Assembly (NCBI GenBank): GCA_003282835.1
Contig: QBYL01000001.1
Coordinates: forward strand, 124,001-188,000
Direction of reading: 5' to 3'
DNA from: Pelagibacteraceae bacterium AG-325-J13
GTDB lineage: Bacteria > Pseudomonadota > Alphaproteobacteria > Pelagibacterales > Pelagibacteraceae
DNA: 64,000 bases
Shown: piece after piece, positions 17,219 through 28,733 of the stretch
How the letters are laid out: the number at the start of each line of letters is the position of its first letter
Position numbering within the stretch: position 1 is the first letter of the stretch
The notes under the pieces: model-generated
Database searches by the model: none
What the model was told of the DNA's origin: nothing
The model's input: the letters and a program-made list of their open reading frames with translations, nothing else
Translations under genes and position numbers: made by a program

Positions 17219-18144
17219 ATAAGATTTAAGATGCTTTTCATCATTTTTTCTTTTTCTAAGATTTCTAGTTTTAATTTTAAAAAATTTATATTTTTAAAAC
17301 CGAATTTTTTAATTCTCAAAAAATCTTTTTCCGTTGTAATGATATCATAGCCATTTTTAGAGGACTCTTTTATCATTTTTTCAATTTCTATTTTTTTGAA
17401 TTCATAGTGATCAGGAAATTCCAGTTTTTTTTGCAAGTCTAAATTGTTATTTACAAGTAAATCAAAAAAATTAGCTGGGTTTCCTATGCCCGCAAATGCA
17501 TAAAGTTTTTTATTTTTAAATTCAGCTATATTAACTGGCACGTATTTTGTGTAAAAAATTTTAATTTTATTTGATATACCAGCAATTTTTTCTTCAAAAG
17601 AAAGATTTCTATTTCCATTTATTATTACGATTTGACTTGATTTGATAGAGTTGAGGCTTTCTCTAAGAGGTCCGGAAGGAATTGTCATTTCATTTCCTGC
17701 CAGTTGCTTGCTATTAAAGCACAAGATATTTAAATCTTTTTTTATAGAATAATCTTGAAAGCCATCATCTAATATTGCAACGTCATGACCTTTTCTTTCT
17801 GCCATTCTAATTGCATTGATCCTTTTTTTGTCCAAAAATAAATAGTTAGTATAAGTATTAATTAAGTTATGCTCATCATATTGATCAGAGTAAAATTTTT
17901 TAATGATTGCTGGTTTTTTTCCGATTTTTAACAATTCAGAAGCTAAAGATATTGATAAAGGTGTTTTGCCAGTCCCACCTAAATACAAGTTTCCGACACA
18001 GATAACGGGTATATTACAATTATATTTAAAGGTAATTTTTTTCATTAAAAATATTACTAATTGAAGTGTTAATGAAATAGGAAGAAGTAATATTGATATG
18101 ATATTTTTTTTCTTGTCCCAAAATTTTGGTTTAAATATTTTCAT
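17215..18144 (-). CDS. lpxK: Tetraacyldisaccharide 4'-kinase
   Basis: Phosphorylates the lipid A disaccharide at 4'. 309 aa. A membrane-proximal N-terminus precedes the Walker A-like VICVGNLYLGGTGKTPLSISL. DVAILDDGFQDYSIKKDLNI carries the catalytic DDGFQ. GPLRES, AFAGIGNPANFF and FPDHYEF follow as in the family. Overlaps both neighbours by 4 bases, so it is certainly in the operon with waaA and lpxL. Confidence 0.95.
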   Translation of the reverse strand: MKIFKPKFWDKKKNIISILLLPISLTLQLVIFLMKKITFKYNCNIPVICVGNLYLGGTGKTPLSISLASELLKIGKKPAIIKKFYSDQYDEHNLINTYTNYLFLDKKRINAIRMAERKGHDVAILDDGFQDYSIKKDLNILCFNSKQLAGNEMTIPSGPLRESLNSIKSSQIVIINGNRNLSFEEKIAGISNKIKIFYTKYVPVNIAEFKNKKLYAFAGIGNPANFFDLLVNNNLDLQKKLEFPDHYEFKKIEIEKMIKESSKNGYDIITTEKDFLRIKKFGFKNINFLKLKLEILEKEKMMKSILNLI

Positions 18145-19409
18145 TTAATTAATATTTTGTTAACTTCAGCATGAGTATCTACTAAGATTTTATCGCCTAA
18201 ATCGTTAATAATCTTAATTTTGGTATCTTTGTCTTTGCTAGTAGTTTTGAAATCAATGCTTATTTTATTTGATAGCTCATTTTCGCTATTTATAATTTCA
18301 GAGATGTCATTTTTTTTTAGTAATTCATAAATTTCTTGAAAATTATATATATAGGGACCACTATAAATTTTGCATCCTAATTTAGCTGCTTCAATAGGAT
18401 TTTGACCAGCCACTTTCTCTAATTTCTTAATTAAGGATTTGCCTATAAAAACACTTTTACAAAGCTTGAGATACTTAGAGGTATTACCGTAGGAATTTAT
18501 TATAATAATATCTTTTTTTTCATCGATTTTTTCATCATTTGATAAGATTTGATTTTCTAAATTTAATTTTTTACAAACAGATTGCACACTTTTAACTTTA
18601 TTAATGTGCCTAGGAATTATAATTGTTGTTAAATTGCTAAAAGTATTTTTTAAAATGCGATGAACATTTAAACAAAATAAATTTTCTTTATTGTGAGTGC
18701 TTAATGCACACCAAAAAAATCTTTTATTCAAATCATTATTAATAATAGGTACTTTATTATTAACTATTACTTCGCCAGCAAGTTTTAGATTTCCTAAATA
18801 TTTTATATTTTTTACATTAAGTTTTTGTAAGTATTCTTGAGTTTGAATACTCGATGATAAACATAAGTCAAAATTGCTAAATATTTCTTTAGCAGTTTTA
18901 GGAACAGTATTCCACTTTAAAAATGTTTTTTTTGTAATTCTAGCATTTAAAAGTATCAGTGGAATTTTTTTTATTTTTATTTGGTTTATAAAATTTGGCC
19001 ATATTTCAGACTCAACAAAGATTGCAATACTTGGAGACCAACCATCTAAAAATATTTTAATTAATTTTGGTCTATCGATAGGAAAAAACCTATGTATTAT
19101 ATTTTGTTTATTAAATATTTTTTTTATTAAACCTGCTGAACTTAAGGTCTGCGTAGTAATTAAAAATTCATAACTCCCTTCATTGTCAAATTTTTTGATT
19201 AAAGGGACAATACTTTTAATTTCTCCTATACTTGCAGCATGAAACCATATTAATTTTTTTTCTGATTTTTTTAGAATATTTAAAGAGGATGCAAATAATT
19301 TTTCTTTATATCTAACTTTGTCTTCTTTATAAAAAAAAGTTCTTAAAAAAATTATAATTGTTACTAATGGAAAAAAAAAATTTACTAAAAAACGATACAA
19401 TTTAAGCAT
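18141..19409 (-). CDS. waaA: 3-deoxy-D-manno-octulosonic acid transferase
   Basis: Transfers Kdo to lipid IVA at the cytoplasmic face of the inner membrane. 422 aa, N-terminal hydrophobic anchor. IWFHAASIGEIKSIVPLI is the GT30 family N-domain motif; IFVESEIWPNFI, LLNARITKKTFLKW and VFIGKSLIKKLEKVAGQNPIEAAKLG (usual GGHNPLEPA) follow. It lies directly after msbA with no gap. Confidence 0.94.
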   Translation of the reverse strand: MLKLYRFLVNFFFPLVTIIIFLRTFFYKEDKVRYKEKLFASSLNILKKSEKKLIWFHAASIGEIKSIVPLIKKFDNEGSYEFLITTQTLSSAGLIKKIFNKQNIIHRFFPIDRPKLIKIFLDGWSPSIAIFVESEIWPNFINQIKIKKIPLILLNARITKKTFLKWNTVPKTAKEIFSNFDLCLSSSIQTQEYLQKLNVKNIKYLGNLKLAGEVIVNNKVPIINNDLNKRFFWCALSTHNKENLFCLNVHRILKNTFSNLTTIIIPRHINKVKSVQSVCKKLNLENQILSNDEKIDEKKDIIIINSYGNTSKYLKLCKSVFIGKSLIKKLEKVAGQNPIEAAKLGCKIYSGPYIYNFQEIYELLKKNDISEIINSENELSNKISIDFKTTSKDKDTKIKIINDLGDKILVDTHAEVNKILIK

Positions 19410-21152
19410 TTACTTCAGCTGATTTTTATAAAGAGACTTATATTCATTGTTATTGTCAATAAGTTCTTTATGATTTCCACTACCTATAATTTCTCCATTT
19501 TTTAAAACAAATATTTTATCGGCAGAGTGAATAGTTGAAAGTCTGTGAGCTATAACTAAAGTTGTTCTACCTTTAATTAAGTTATTAATTGCATCTTGGA
19601 CCACTCTTTCAGACTCTGCATCTAAAGAAGAAGTAGCTTCATCTAAAAGTATAATTGGAGATTTTTTTAGAATAGCCCTAGCGATTGATATCCTTTGTTT
19701 TTGGCCACCAGATAATTTCACTCCATTTTCACCTACAATCGTCTCATATTTATTTGGTAATTTTTCAATAAACTGATCTGCTGCTGCATAAGCGCATGCT
19801 TTTTCAATTTCTTCCTGTGAAGCACTTGAATTAGCATAGGAAATATTATTTCTTACTGTGTCATCAAATAAAATTACATCCTGGCTTACTAAAGAGATTT
19901 TTTTCCTTAAAGATGTTAAGTTTATGTCTTTTATATTTTGTCCATCGAAATTAATCATACCTTCTTGAGGATCATAAAATCTTGGTATTAAATTTATTAG
20001 CGTACTTTTTCCTGCACCACTTTGACCAACTAAAGCGGTGACTTTTCCTCCCTCTATTTTTATATCAATATTATTTACAGCTCTTTCATTAGTTGTTTCA
20101 TATTTAAAACCAACGTTTTTAAATTCAATAGTACAATCTTTAGTCAGCAAACTTGGCAAATGTGCTTCATTTTTAATTGTTATTGGTTTGTCTATTACAA
20201 TAAATATTCTATTAGCAGCAGCAGATCCTTGATAAGCAACCATGTTGAGTGTGGCTAAAGATCTTATAGGCTGGTAGGCAAGCATCATCGCTGCTAAAAA
20301 AGAAAAAAAATTATTTATACCAATTTCACCAGTATTGATTAATTTTCCAGAGTAAAATATAAATCCGGCAATCATAATTCCAGTTAAAGCCTCCATTATA
20401 GGGGTAGCTCTGATCATAATACTTGCTATTCTTATATTCTTATCAACTAAAGAGTTGATTTCTTTATCAGCATTTTGATCTTCTTCTTCTTCTTTTTGAT
20501 AAATTCTTATCATCTTTGAAGCTCTAAAAATATCAGATAGAAACGAAGTAAGATTTCCAGAAATTAAACTTGCTTGCACAGATGCTTTACCGATTTTTTT
20601 TCCTAAATTTTTTGCTAAACCACCAGCTAATGGAATCATTAATATTGCAAACAATGCAAGTTTCCAATTTTGGTAAAACATTACACCAACTAAAAAAATT
20701 ACTGAGAAACTATCTTTCATTAAATTTAAAACACCTGTGCTTACTAGATGTTGAACTTGTCCAGCATCATACATGATATTAGAAATATATTTTCCAGAAT
20801 GTCTCGAGTCTAAAGTTTGTAAGTCAGAAAATAAAATAGATCTTGCTACCTGTTTTTGAAGTTTACCTGCAATTTTTTGTCCAACAATATTTATATTCAA
20901 CCTTGCAAAATAGAGTGACAAACCTTTAGCTGAAAAAGTAATTATTATAGCAATAGGAATTAACCATGCTAGGGTTTGATCTTTATCTATAAATATTTTT
21001 TTTACTGCAGGATCTAGCAACCAAGCAGTTGCTGACGATGTACCTGCAACAATTATTGATAAGACAAAACACAACAAAATTCTTTTAATATGAAATCTTA
21101 CATAATGATTATGTAACCTTTTTAAAATAATCTTTAATTCATTTAATTTCAT
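19410..21152 (-). CDS. msbA: Lipid A export ABC transporter, MsbA type
   Basis: Homodimeric flippase with a six-helix membrane domain (about 1-310) and a C-terminal ATPase. ALVGQSGAGKSTLINLIPRF is Walker A, VKLSGGQKQRISIARAIL the signature, PIILLDEATSSLD Walker B, and LVIAHRLSTI the H-loop. 580 aa, normal length. Context with waaA, lpxK and lpxL supports lipid A export rather than a drug exporter. First gene of the block, four bases from the end of ubiA. Confidence 0.9.
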   Translation of the reverse strand: MKLNELKIILKRLHNHYVRFHIKRILLCFVLSIIVAGTSSATAWLLDPAVKKIFIDKDQTLAWLIPIAIIITFSAKGLSLYFARLNINIVGQKIAGKLQKQVARSILFSDLQTLDSRHSGKYISNIMYDAGQVQHLVSTGVLNLMKDSFSVIFLVGVMFYQNWKLALFAILMIPLAGGLAKNLGKKIGKASVQASLISGNLTSFLSDIFRASKMIRIYQKEEEEDQNADKEINSLVDKNIRIASIMIRATPIMEALTGIMIAGFIFYSGKLINTGEIGINNFFSFLAAMMLAYQPIRSLATLNMVAYQGSAAANRIFIVIDKPITIKNEAHLPSLLTKDCTIEFKNVGFKYETTNERAVNNIDIKIEGGKVTALVGQSGAGKSTLINLIPRFYDPQEGMINFDGQNIKDINLTSLRKKISLVSQDVILFDDTVRNNISYANSSASQEEIEKACAYAAADQFIEKLPNKYETIVGENGVKLSGGQKQRISIARAILKKSPIILLDEATSSLDAESERVVQDAINNLIKGRTTLVIAHRLSTIHSADKIFVLKNGEIIGSGNHKELIDNNNEYKSLYKNQLK

Positions 21153-21155
21153 AAT

Positions 21156-22034
21156 TTAAAATAGAATTATAGCAATAAATACAAAAAAACCTGAGAAATT
21201 ATTAATCTTAAAAGATTTCAAACAACTCAATGGATCATCTTTTTTAAAATTATATATTTGATAGCTTAAACTAAATATAAATAAAAACAAAAATAATGTT
21301 GCAAAATTGAATTCCATATTATCTTTGAACAAATAAAGTACCAATAAAGATGTTAGTGAATAACATATGCCAACAAATAGTTTAATATTTTTTTTAAATT
21401 TTATTGCGGTAGATTTTATCCCAATAATTTCATCATCAAAAATATCTTGAACACCATAAATAGTGTCATATCCCAATGTCCAAAATATGGCTGCTATATA
21501 TAGCAAGATTATATCAATGGAAATTTCATTTGTAATAGCTGTCCAACCCATTATTAAGCCCCAATTAAATGTTAAACCTAAAAATAACTGAGGCCAATAA
21601 GTTATCCGTTTCATATAAGGATAGGAAAAAGCTAATATCATTGATGACATACCTAATATTATCGTCAAGAAATTAAATTGAATTAAAATTAGGAAAGCCA
21701 AGAAACATAATAAAATTACGTATGTTAAAGATCTTTTTACAGAAATTTGCCCGTCGGTAATTGGCCTATGTTTAGTTCTCTCAACTTTTTTGTCTAAATC
21801 TTTATCAACTATATCATTTACAATACAACCTGCGCTTCTCATCAACAAAGAACCTAAGAAAAAAAAAATTAGGTATAATAAAAAAATATTTTGGTCCTTA
21901 TCAATTTTGTAGGCATAGGACAATCCCCATGAGCAGGGCCAAAATAAGAGCATAAATCCTATTGGTTTATTTAATCTTGTTAAATCAATAAAAATTTTTA
22001 AATGTTTCATGAAATTATGTCTTGTAAATACCAA
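21156..22034 (-). CDS. ubiA: 4-hydroxybenzoate polyprenyltransferase
   Basis: Membrane prenyltransferase of ubiquinone synthesis. About eight hydrophobic helices. TRLNKPIGFMLLFWPCSWGL at the N-terminus, first Asp-rich motif NDIVDKDLDKKVERTKHRP and second motif YDTIYGVQDIFDDEIIGIKST. 292 aa from ATG 22034; an in-frame ATG at 22010 is an equally plausible start. Divergent from the DUF2721 gene. Ubiquinone links to the bc1 complex encoded further right. Confidence 0.94.
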   Translation of the reverse strand: MVFTRHNFMKHLKIFIDLTRLNKPIGFMLLFWPCSWGLSYAYKIDKDQNIFLLYLIFFFLGSLLMRSAGCIVNDIVDKDLDKKVERTKHRPITDGQISVKRSLTYVILLCFLAFLILIQFNFLTIILGMSSMILAFSYPYMKRITYWPQLFLGLTFNWGLIMGWTAITNEISIDIILLYIAAIFWTLGYDTIYGVQDIFDDEIIGIKSTAIKFKKNIKLFVGICYSLTSLLVLYLFKDNMEFNFATLFLFLFIFSLSYQIYNFKKDDPLSCLKSFKINNFSGFFVFIAIILF

Positions 22035-22064
22035 ACACTATCTACATAATCAATTTGATTCGAT

Positions 22065-22475
22065 ATGGATATAGATTATACAGTTGCAGCTTTAATGTTT
22101 CCCGCAATACCACTAATGATGACAATGTATAGTAATCGGTTTCATACATTGAGTGCTTTGATAAGAAAAATCCATGATCAATATACTTTTGAAAAAAGAT
22201 TTCCGCCTGAGTGGGAAAATCAACTACATGTTTTAAATAAAAGAACAAATTATTTAAAATATGTTATGGGTTTTGCAGCTTTTGGTTTTCTTTTCAATAT
22301 GGGAACGGTTTTATTACTGTATTTAGATCTTGTTTTTTTTGCAAGGTTAAGTTTTGCTTTTTGTTGTCTTTGTATGATTTTTTCAATTTTTTTATTCCTG
22401 CAAGAAATAAGACTTTCCAACGCAGCTTTAAAGTATCATTTGAGTGATATGGCTTCCATGAAAAAAGATTTATAA
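22065..22475 (+). CDS. DUF2721 membrane protein
   Basis: 136 aa with three hydrophobic segments (near residues 5-20, 67-88, 90-112). FPAIPLMMTMYSNRFHTLSALIRKIHDQ and the C-terminal EIRLSNAALKYHLSDM fit DUF2721, a family without established function. Its 3' end overlaps the convergent DUF1289 gene by 6 bases. Confidence 0.75.
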   Translation: MDIDYTVAALMFPAIPLMMTMYSNRFHTLSALIRKIHDQYTFEKRFPPEWENQLHVLNKRTNYLKYVMGFAAFGFLFNMGTVLLLYLDLVFFARLSFAFCCLCMIFSIFLFLQEIRLSNAALKYHLSDMASMKKDL

Positions 22476-22739
22476 TTTTTTATTTATTAAATTCTTTTTG
22501 AATAAAGAGATCCCATTTTTAATTTTATGATTGTAAGAATCTTTAAATGTATCTAATTGCCAACCTTCCATTCTAGAAACAATTGTTTCAAGATTTTTTG
22601 ATTTCCATTCATTATTTGTATTTTCATCTTTCCATAATTTTTTTTCTTCATCAGTTCTTGCACAACCATAACAATATCCTGTAATAGGATCTGTTTTACA
22701 AATGCTGATACATGGTGAAACTATTTTATTTTTAATCAT
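22470..22739 (-). CDS. DUF1289 small cysteine-containing protein
   Basis: 89 aa. SPCISICKTDPITGYCYGCARTDEEKKLW is the DUF1289 signature; its four cysteines (CxxxC...CxxC) look like a metal site, zinc or Fe-S. No experimentally settled role is known to me. It overlaps the start of the quinone oxidoreductase gene region by 4 bases and is translated after it. Confidence 0.8.
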   Translation of the reverse strand: MIKNKIVSPCISICKTDPITGYCYGCARTDEEKKLWKDENTNNEWKSKNLETIVSRMEGWQLDTFKDSYNHKIKNGISLFKKNLINKKL

Positions 22740-23710
22740 GGAATAAGAATAGCTGGACCTAATAATTTTCTTGACTCTAGGTCTTTATGAGCTTGATTAG
22801 CTTCAGCTAACTTATATTCTTTTGCAATTTTGATTTTGATTTTCCCAAATTTAACTTTTTCAAATATTTCATCAGCACCAGCTTGAAGTTCTTTTTGGTT
22901 TGAAAAATAATGACCTATTGTAGGTCTAGTAAGAAAAAGACTTTTGGATTGTATATCTTTAGGAACGTTAACAGGATCTAATGGACCTGAGGCATTTCCA
23001 AAACTCACCATCATCCCTCTAGGTTTTAGGCAAGCTATAGATCCTTGAAATGTTTTTTTTCCAACACCGTCAAAGACTGCTGGTACACCCTCATTATTAG
23101 TAATCTCCATTACTTTTTTTGAAAAATCATCTTTAGTGTAATTTATTACGTGGGAGTAACCATTTTCTTTAGCTATTTTAATCTTTTCGTCTGATCCTAC
23201 GGTTCCAATCACTTTAGCGCCAATACTGTTAGCCCATTGAGCAAATATTTGACCAACTCCTCCAGCTGCTGCATGGAATAGTACTGTTTCGCCTGCTTTT
23301 AACACATAAGTTTTACAAATTAAGTAGTTAGTAGTTAATCCTTTTGTCATTAATGTTGCTGCGAGTTTATGAGAGATTCCCTCTGGGACTTTAACAGCAA
23401 TCTTTGCAGGTATAATTCTTTGCTGAGAATATGCTCCAATTGGCATAGATGCATATGCAATGTTATCCCCTTTATTAAAATTTTTTACATTAGATCCGAC
23501 CTCATCGATTTTACCAGCAGCTTCTAATCCAATACCACTTGGTAATGATAAAGGATAAAGACCAGATCTATGATAAGTATCAATATAGTTTAAACCTATA
23601 GCGTGATTGGTGACTTTAATTTCATTTGGACTAGGTGAACCTATATTTACTTCTTTAAGTTCAAGTACATCTGGACCACCATTTTTACTTAAAATTATTG
23701 ATTTAGACAT
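22736..23710 (-). CDS. qor: NADPH:quinone reductase, zinc-free MDR family
   Basis: 324 aa. Medium-chain dehydrogenase/reductase with GIGLEAAGKIDEVGSNV in the catalytic domain and the nucleotide-binding fold HAAAGGVGQIFAQWANSIGAKVIGTV. Zinc ligands of alcohol dehydrogenases are not seen, as expected for quinone reductases of the Qor type. First gene of a pair with the DUF1289 protein. The substrate is not determined by sequence. Confidence 0.85.
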   Translation of the reverse strand: MSKSIILSKNGGPDVLELKEVNIGSPSPNEIKVTNHAIGLNYIDTYHRSGLYPLSLPSGIGLEAAGKIDEVGSNVKNFNKGDNIAYASMPIGAYSQQRIIPAKIAVKVPEGISHKLAATLMTKGLTTNYLICKTYVLKAGETVLFHAAAGGVGQIFAQWANSIGAKVIGTVGSDEKIKIAKENGYSHVINYTKDDFSKKVMEITNNEGVPAVFDGVGKKTFQGSIACLKPRGMMVSFGNASGPLDPVNVPKDIQSKSLFLTRPTIGHYFSNQKELQAGADEIFEKVKFGKIKIKIAKEYKLAEANQAHKDLESRKLLGPAILIP

Positions 23711-23734
23711 TTTTTAAGCAACGTACTGGATCTT

Positions 23735-24577
23735 TTAGTATTTAGCAAATTTTCCGTTATTATAATCTTGAATTGCTTCGAGAATCTCAGCTTTCGTATT
23801 CATAACAAAAGGGCCACCTCTAGCAATAGATTCCCCAATTGGTCTTCCTGCGATAAAAAGAAACTCACTTTTTTTATTAGCCTTAACAACTAACTTATTG
23901 CCTCTCTCTAATAAAATTAAATTTGAGTTATCAGTTTTATTATGATTTTTATTACCAATATTTAACTCTCCATCAAGCAAATATATAAAAGAATTGTGAC
24001 TTTCAGGAACTTCACATTCAAATTTTTTATCTTCATTTAAAACTATATGAAAATAAATAGGTTCTACATTATGATTGGTCTGTGGGCCTTTGGCTTTTTC
24101 AAATTGCCCAGCTATAACTTTAACAATTTTGTCGTCATCTTTATGAATACCTAGTTCATTACCTTTAATATAAAAGTATTCTGGTTTATTTTTTTTGAAT
24201 TTTGCGGGCATATTAATCCATAATTGAAATCCTAGCAATTTACCACCAGCCATCGCAGGCATTTCAGAGTGTATTATACCTCTTCCTGTTTTCATCCATT
24301 GTACATCACCAGGTTTCATTTTTCCTTTTGAACCAATACTATCCTCATGTTCGAATTGGCCATGAAGCATATAGGTAACAGTTTCAATACCTCTGTGCGG
24401 ATGGGGTGGAAATCCTGCAATATAATCATCTTTATTTTCAGAACCAAATTCATCAAGCATTAAAAATGGATCAATATAGTCTGCTTCAGGCGTGCCTATA
24501 CTTCTCTTTAATTTTACCCCAGCTCCATCGGACGCATTTAAAGCTTTAATAATTTTTTTTACTTCAACTTCAGACAT
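23735..24577 (-). CDS. Pirin family cupin protein
   Basis: 280 aa bicupin. DEFGSENKDDYIAGFPPHPHRGIETVTYMLHGQFEHEDS contains the pirin metal ligands (HPHRG...E/H), followed by GRGIIHSEMP. The C-terminal pirin domain ends FNGKFAKY-like. Bacterial pirins include quercetinase-active enzymes and regulators of central metabolism; this one cannot be placed further. Between the qor gene and a HAD dehalogenase, same strand, gaps of 12-25 bases. Confidence 0.92.
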   Translation of the reverse strand: MSEVEVKKIIKALNASDGAGVKLKRSIGTPEADYIDPFLMLDEFGSENKDDYIAGFPPHPHRGIETVTYMLHGQFEHEDSIGSKGKMKPGDVQWMKTGRGIIHSEMPAMAGGKLLGFQLWINMPAKFKKNKPEYFYIKGNELGIHKDDDKIVKVIAGQFEKAKGPQTNHNVEPIYFHIVLNEDKKFECEVPESHNSFIYLLDGELNIGNKNHNKTDNSNLILLERGNKLVVKANKKSEFLFIAGRPIGESIARGGPFVMNTKAEILEAIQDYNNGKFAKY

Positions 24578-24589
24578 TTCAAATTATAA

Positions 24590-25252
24590 CTATTTAATTA
24601 TATCCAGTAACTGCGTTAAATTGTTTATTTCTTTATTGGGGTGATAATCCAAATTATCAAATATTGTATTATTTCTATTGACCCATATAGCATTATAACC
24701 ATAGTTTCCACCTCCCGAAACATCCCAAGTATTTGAACTCAGGAATGTTATTTGATCTGGTTTAATTCCATATTTTTTAACTGGAAGTTCATATACTTTC
24801 GAGTCAGGTTTATAAATCTTCACTTCTTCAATAGAGAAAAGATCATCAAAAAAATTATTTAAATTATTGCTTCTAATTAGCTCATTGAGAAGGGCAGGTG
24901 TTCCATTTGAAAGTATACTAATTTTAAAACTTCTTTCTTTTAAATTTTCTAAAACTTCTTTAGCTTCAGGGTATAATGAAAGAACTTTGTAAAGTTCTAA
25001 CAAGTCTTTTTTCATATTAGAATTAATATCAAAAACTTTCATTGATTTATCTAAACTTTCCTCAGTAATTTCCCAAAAATCTTTATGTCTTTTCATTAGA
25101 CTTCTTAACCAAGTATATTCTAATTGAGTGGTCCTCCAAAAGTTTGAAAAACCCTCCCACTTTGCTCCAATTTTATCTTTACACTTTTCTGCAGCAGAAT
25201 TTACGTCGAAAAGAGTACCGTAAGCATCAAACACAACTGCCTTAGTTTTCAT
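24590..25252 (-). CDS. (S)-2-haloacid dehalogenase type II (HAD family)
   Basis: 220 aa. Nucleophile motif VVFDAYGTLFDVNSA, motif II ILSNGTPALL, Lys in the KIYKPDSKVYELPVKKYG segment, and FLSSNTWDVSGGGNYGYNAIWVNR, all typical of type II 2-haloacid dehalogenases. Real substrates in a marine oligotroph are unknown; some members have other phosphatase or haloacid activities. Three bases from the CDGSH gene and upstream of pirin. Confidence 0.85.
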   Translation of the reverse strand: MKTKAVVFDAYGTLFDVNSAAEKCKDKIGAKWEGFSNFWRTTQLEYTWLRSLMKRHKDFWEITEESLDKSMKVFDINSNMKKDLLELYKVLSLYPEAKEVLENLKERSFKISILSNGTPALLNELIRSNNLNNFFDDLFSIEEVKIYKPDSKVYELPVKKYGIKPDQITFLSSNTWDVSGGGNYGYNAIWVNRNNTIFDNLDYHPNKEINNLTQLLDIIK

Positions 25253-25255
25253 AAT

Positions 25256-25495
25256 TTATTTAATGTTATGTGAACCATCACATAATGGTTGATCGTTTGT
25301 TTGTTTACACGTGCAGAAAAAAACTTTTTTAGATTGATCAGCTAAATATTTTAAGGGAGTAAAATCAGTTCCTTTATGCGAACCATCACAAAAAGGTTGT
25401 TTTGAACTTATACCGCAAGTGCACCAAAAATAAGATTTTCCCTCCAACACATCAACACCAACTGGTGATTCTGCAGCTCTTTTACCTTTTTTCAC
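25256..25495 (-). CDS. Double CDGSH-type iron-sulfur protein
   Basis: 79 aa with two CDGSH motifs: WCTCGISSKQPFCDGSH and FCTCKQTNDQPLCDGSH. Each provides three Cys and one His for a 2Fe-2S cluster. Tandem CDGSH proteins of this size are soluble electron-transfer or redox-sensing proteins of unsettled role. First gene of the CDGSH-HAD-pirin run. Confidence 0.9.
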   Translation of the reverse strand: MKKGKRAAESPVGVDVLEGKSYFWCTCGISSKQPFCDGSHKGTDFTPLKYLADQSKKVFFCTCKQTNDQPLCDGSHNIK

Positions 25496-25538
25496 TTAGC
25501 TCCTTTAAATCTTTTAATTTTATTTATAGTATATACTT

Positions 25539-26249
25539 ATGAACATTAGATTATATCATCCAAACAGTATACTAGAAAATTCTACAAGCTTGTTAAGTAA
25601 GGAACATACTCATTATGTTGTTAACGTTATGCGACTCAAAAGAGGGTCAAAATTAAACTTTTTTAATAAAAATGGAGAATGGAAGAGTGAAGTAATTTTT
25701 CTAGACAAAGACAGAGTTGAAGTCAAATTTTTAGAAAAAATTAAAGAAGCAAATAGTTTACCTAAAATCCGACTAGCTATTTGTTTAGTCAAAAAAAATG
25801 CCATGGATACTATTTTGCAAAAAGCTACAGAGCTTGGAGTTAGTAAAATAATTCCAATAGTTTCAGAGAGAACAGAAGTTAAAGAATTAAATCATGATAG
25901 AGCAAAGAAAATAGTTATAGAGGCAACTGAGCAATCAAATCAACTTATGCCTCCTGAAATTACTGATGTAATTAAATTAAAAGATTTTTTAAAAACTTTT
26001 GAAGAAAATTCAAAACTTTTATTTGCTGATGTTAATTCAAAAGATCAATTAAAAATTGAAGATCTTAAAAATTCTAAATCTTTTTGTGTATTAATTGGTC
26101 CCGAGGGTGATTTTTCACCAGCCGAGCGTGAGTCTATCCTTCAAAATAGCGCTGCAAAACCTTTTACGATATCAAAAAATATATTGAGATCAGATACCGC
26201 AGTAATTAGCGCGATTTCATTGGTAAATTTTATCAATAATTTTCATTAA
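25539..26249 (+). CDS. rsmE: 16S rRNA (uracil1498-N3)-methyltransferase
   Basis: 236 aa with an N-terminal PUA-like domain (HYVVNVMRLKRGSKLNFFN) and a SPOUT knot (VLIGPEGDFSPAERE, ILRSDTAVISAISLVNF) that binds SAM. IQATELGV-type segment LQKATELGVSKIIPI is diagnostic. Divergent from the CDGSH gene and followed after 51 bases by coxB. Confidence 0.95.
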   Translation: MNIRLYHPNSILENSTSLLSKEHTHYVVNVMRLKRGSKLNFFNKNGEWKSEVIFLDKDRVEVKFLEKIKEANSLPKIRLAICLVKKNAMDTILQKATELGVSKIIPIVSERTEVKELNHDRAKKIVIEATEQSNQLMPPEITDVIKLKDFLKTFEENSKLLFADVNSKDQLKIEDLKNSKSFCVLIGPEGDFSPAERESILQNSAAKPFTISKNILRSDTAVISAISLVNFINNFH

Positions 26250-26267
26250 TTGTCGCATTAATTGAAA

Positions 26268-26295
26268 TTGTTAAATCATCTAAAAACTGTATAAA
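26268..26295 (+). promoter_or_regulatory. Candidate promoter of the cytochrome oxidase operon
   Basis: TTGTTA (26268-26273), 16 nt, TATAAA (26290-26295), only five bases before the coxB ATG. If it is used, transcription starts at or next to the start codon, giving a leaderless or nearly leaderless mRNA; no Shine-Dalgarno is visible before coxB. Confidence 0.35.
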
Positions 26296-26300
26296 AACTA

Positions 26301-28732
<2,432 letters not shown>

Positions 28733-28733
28733 A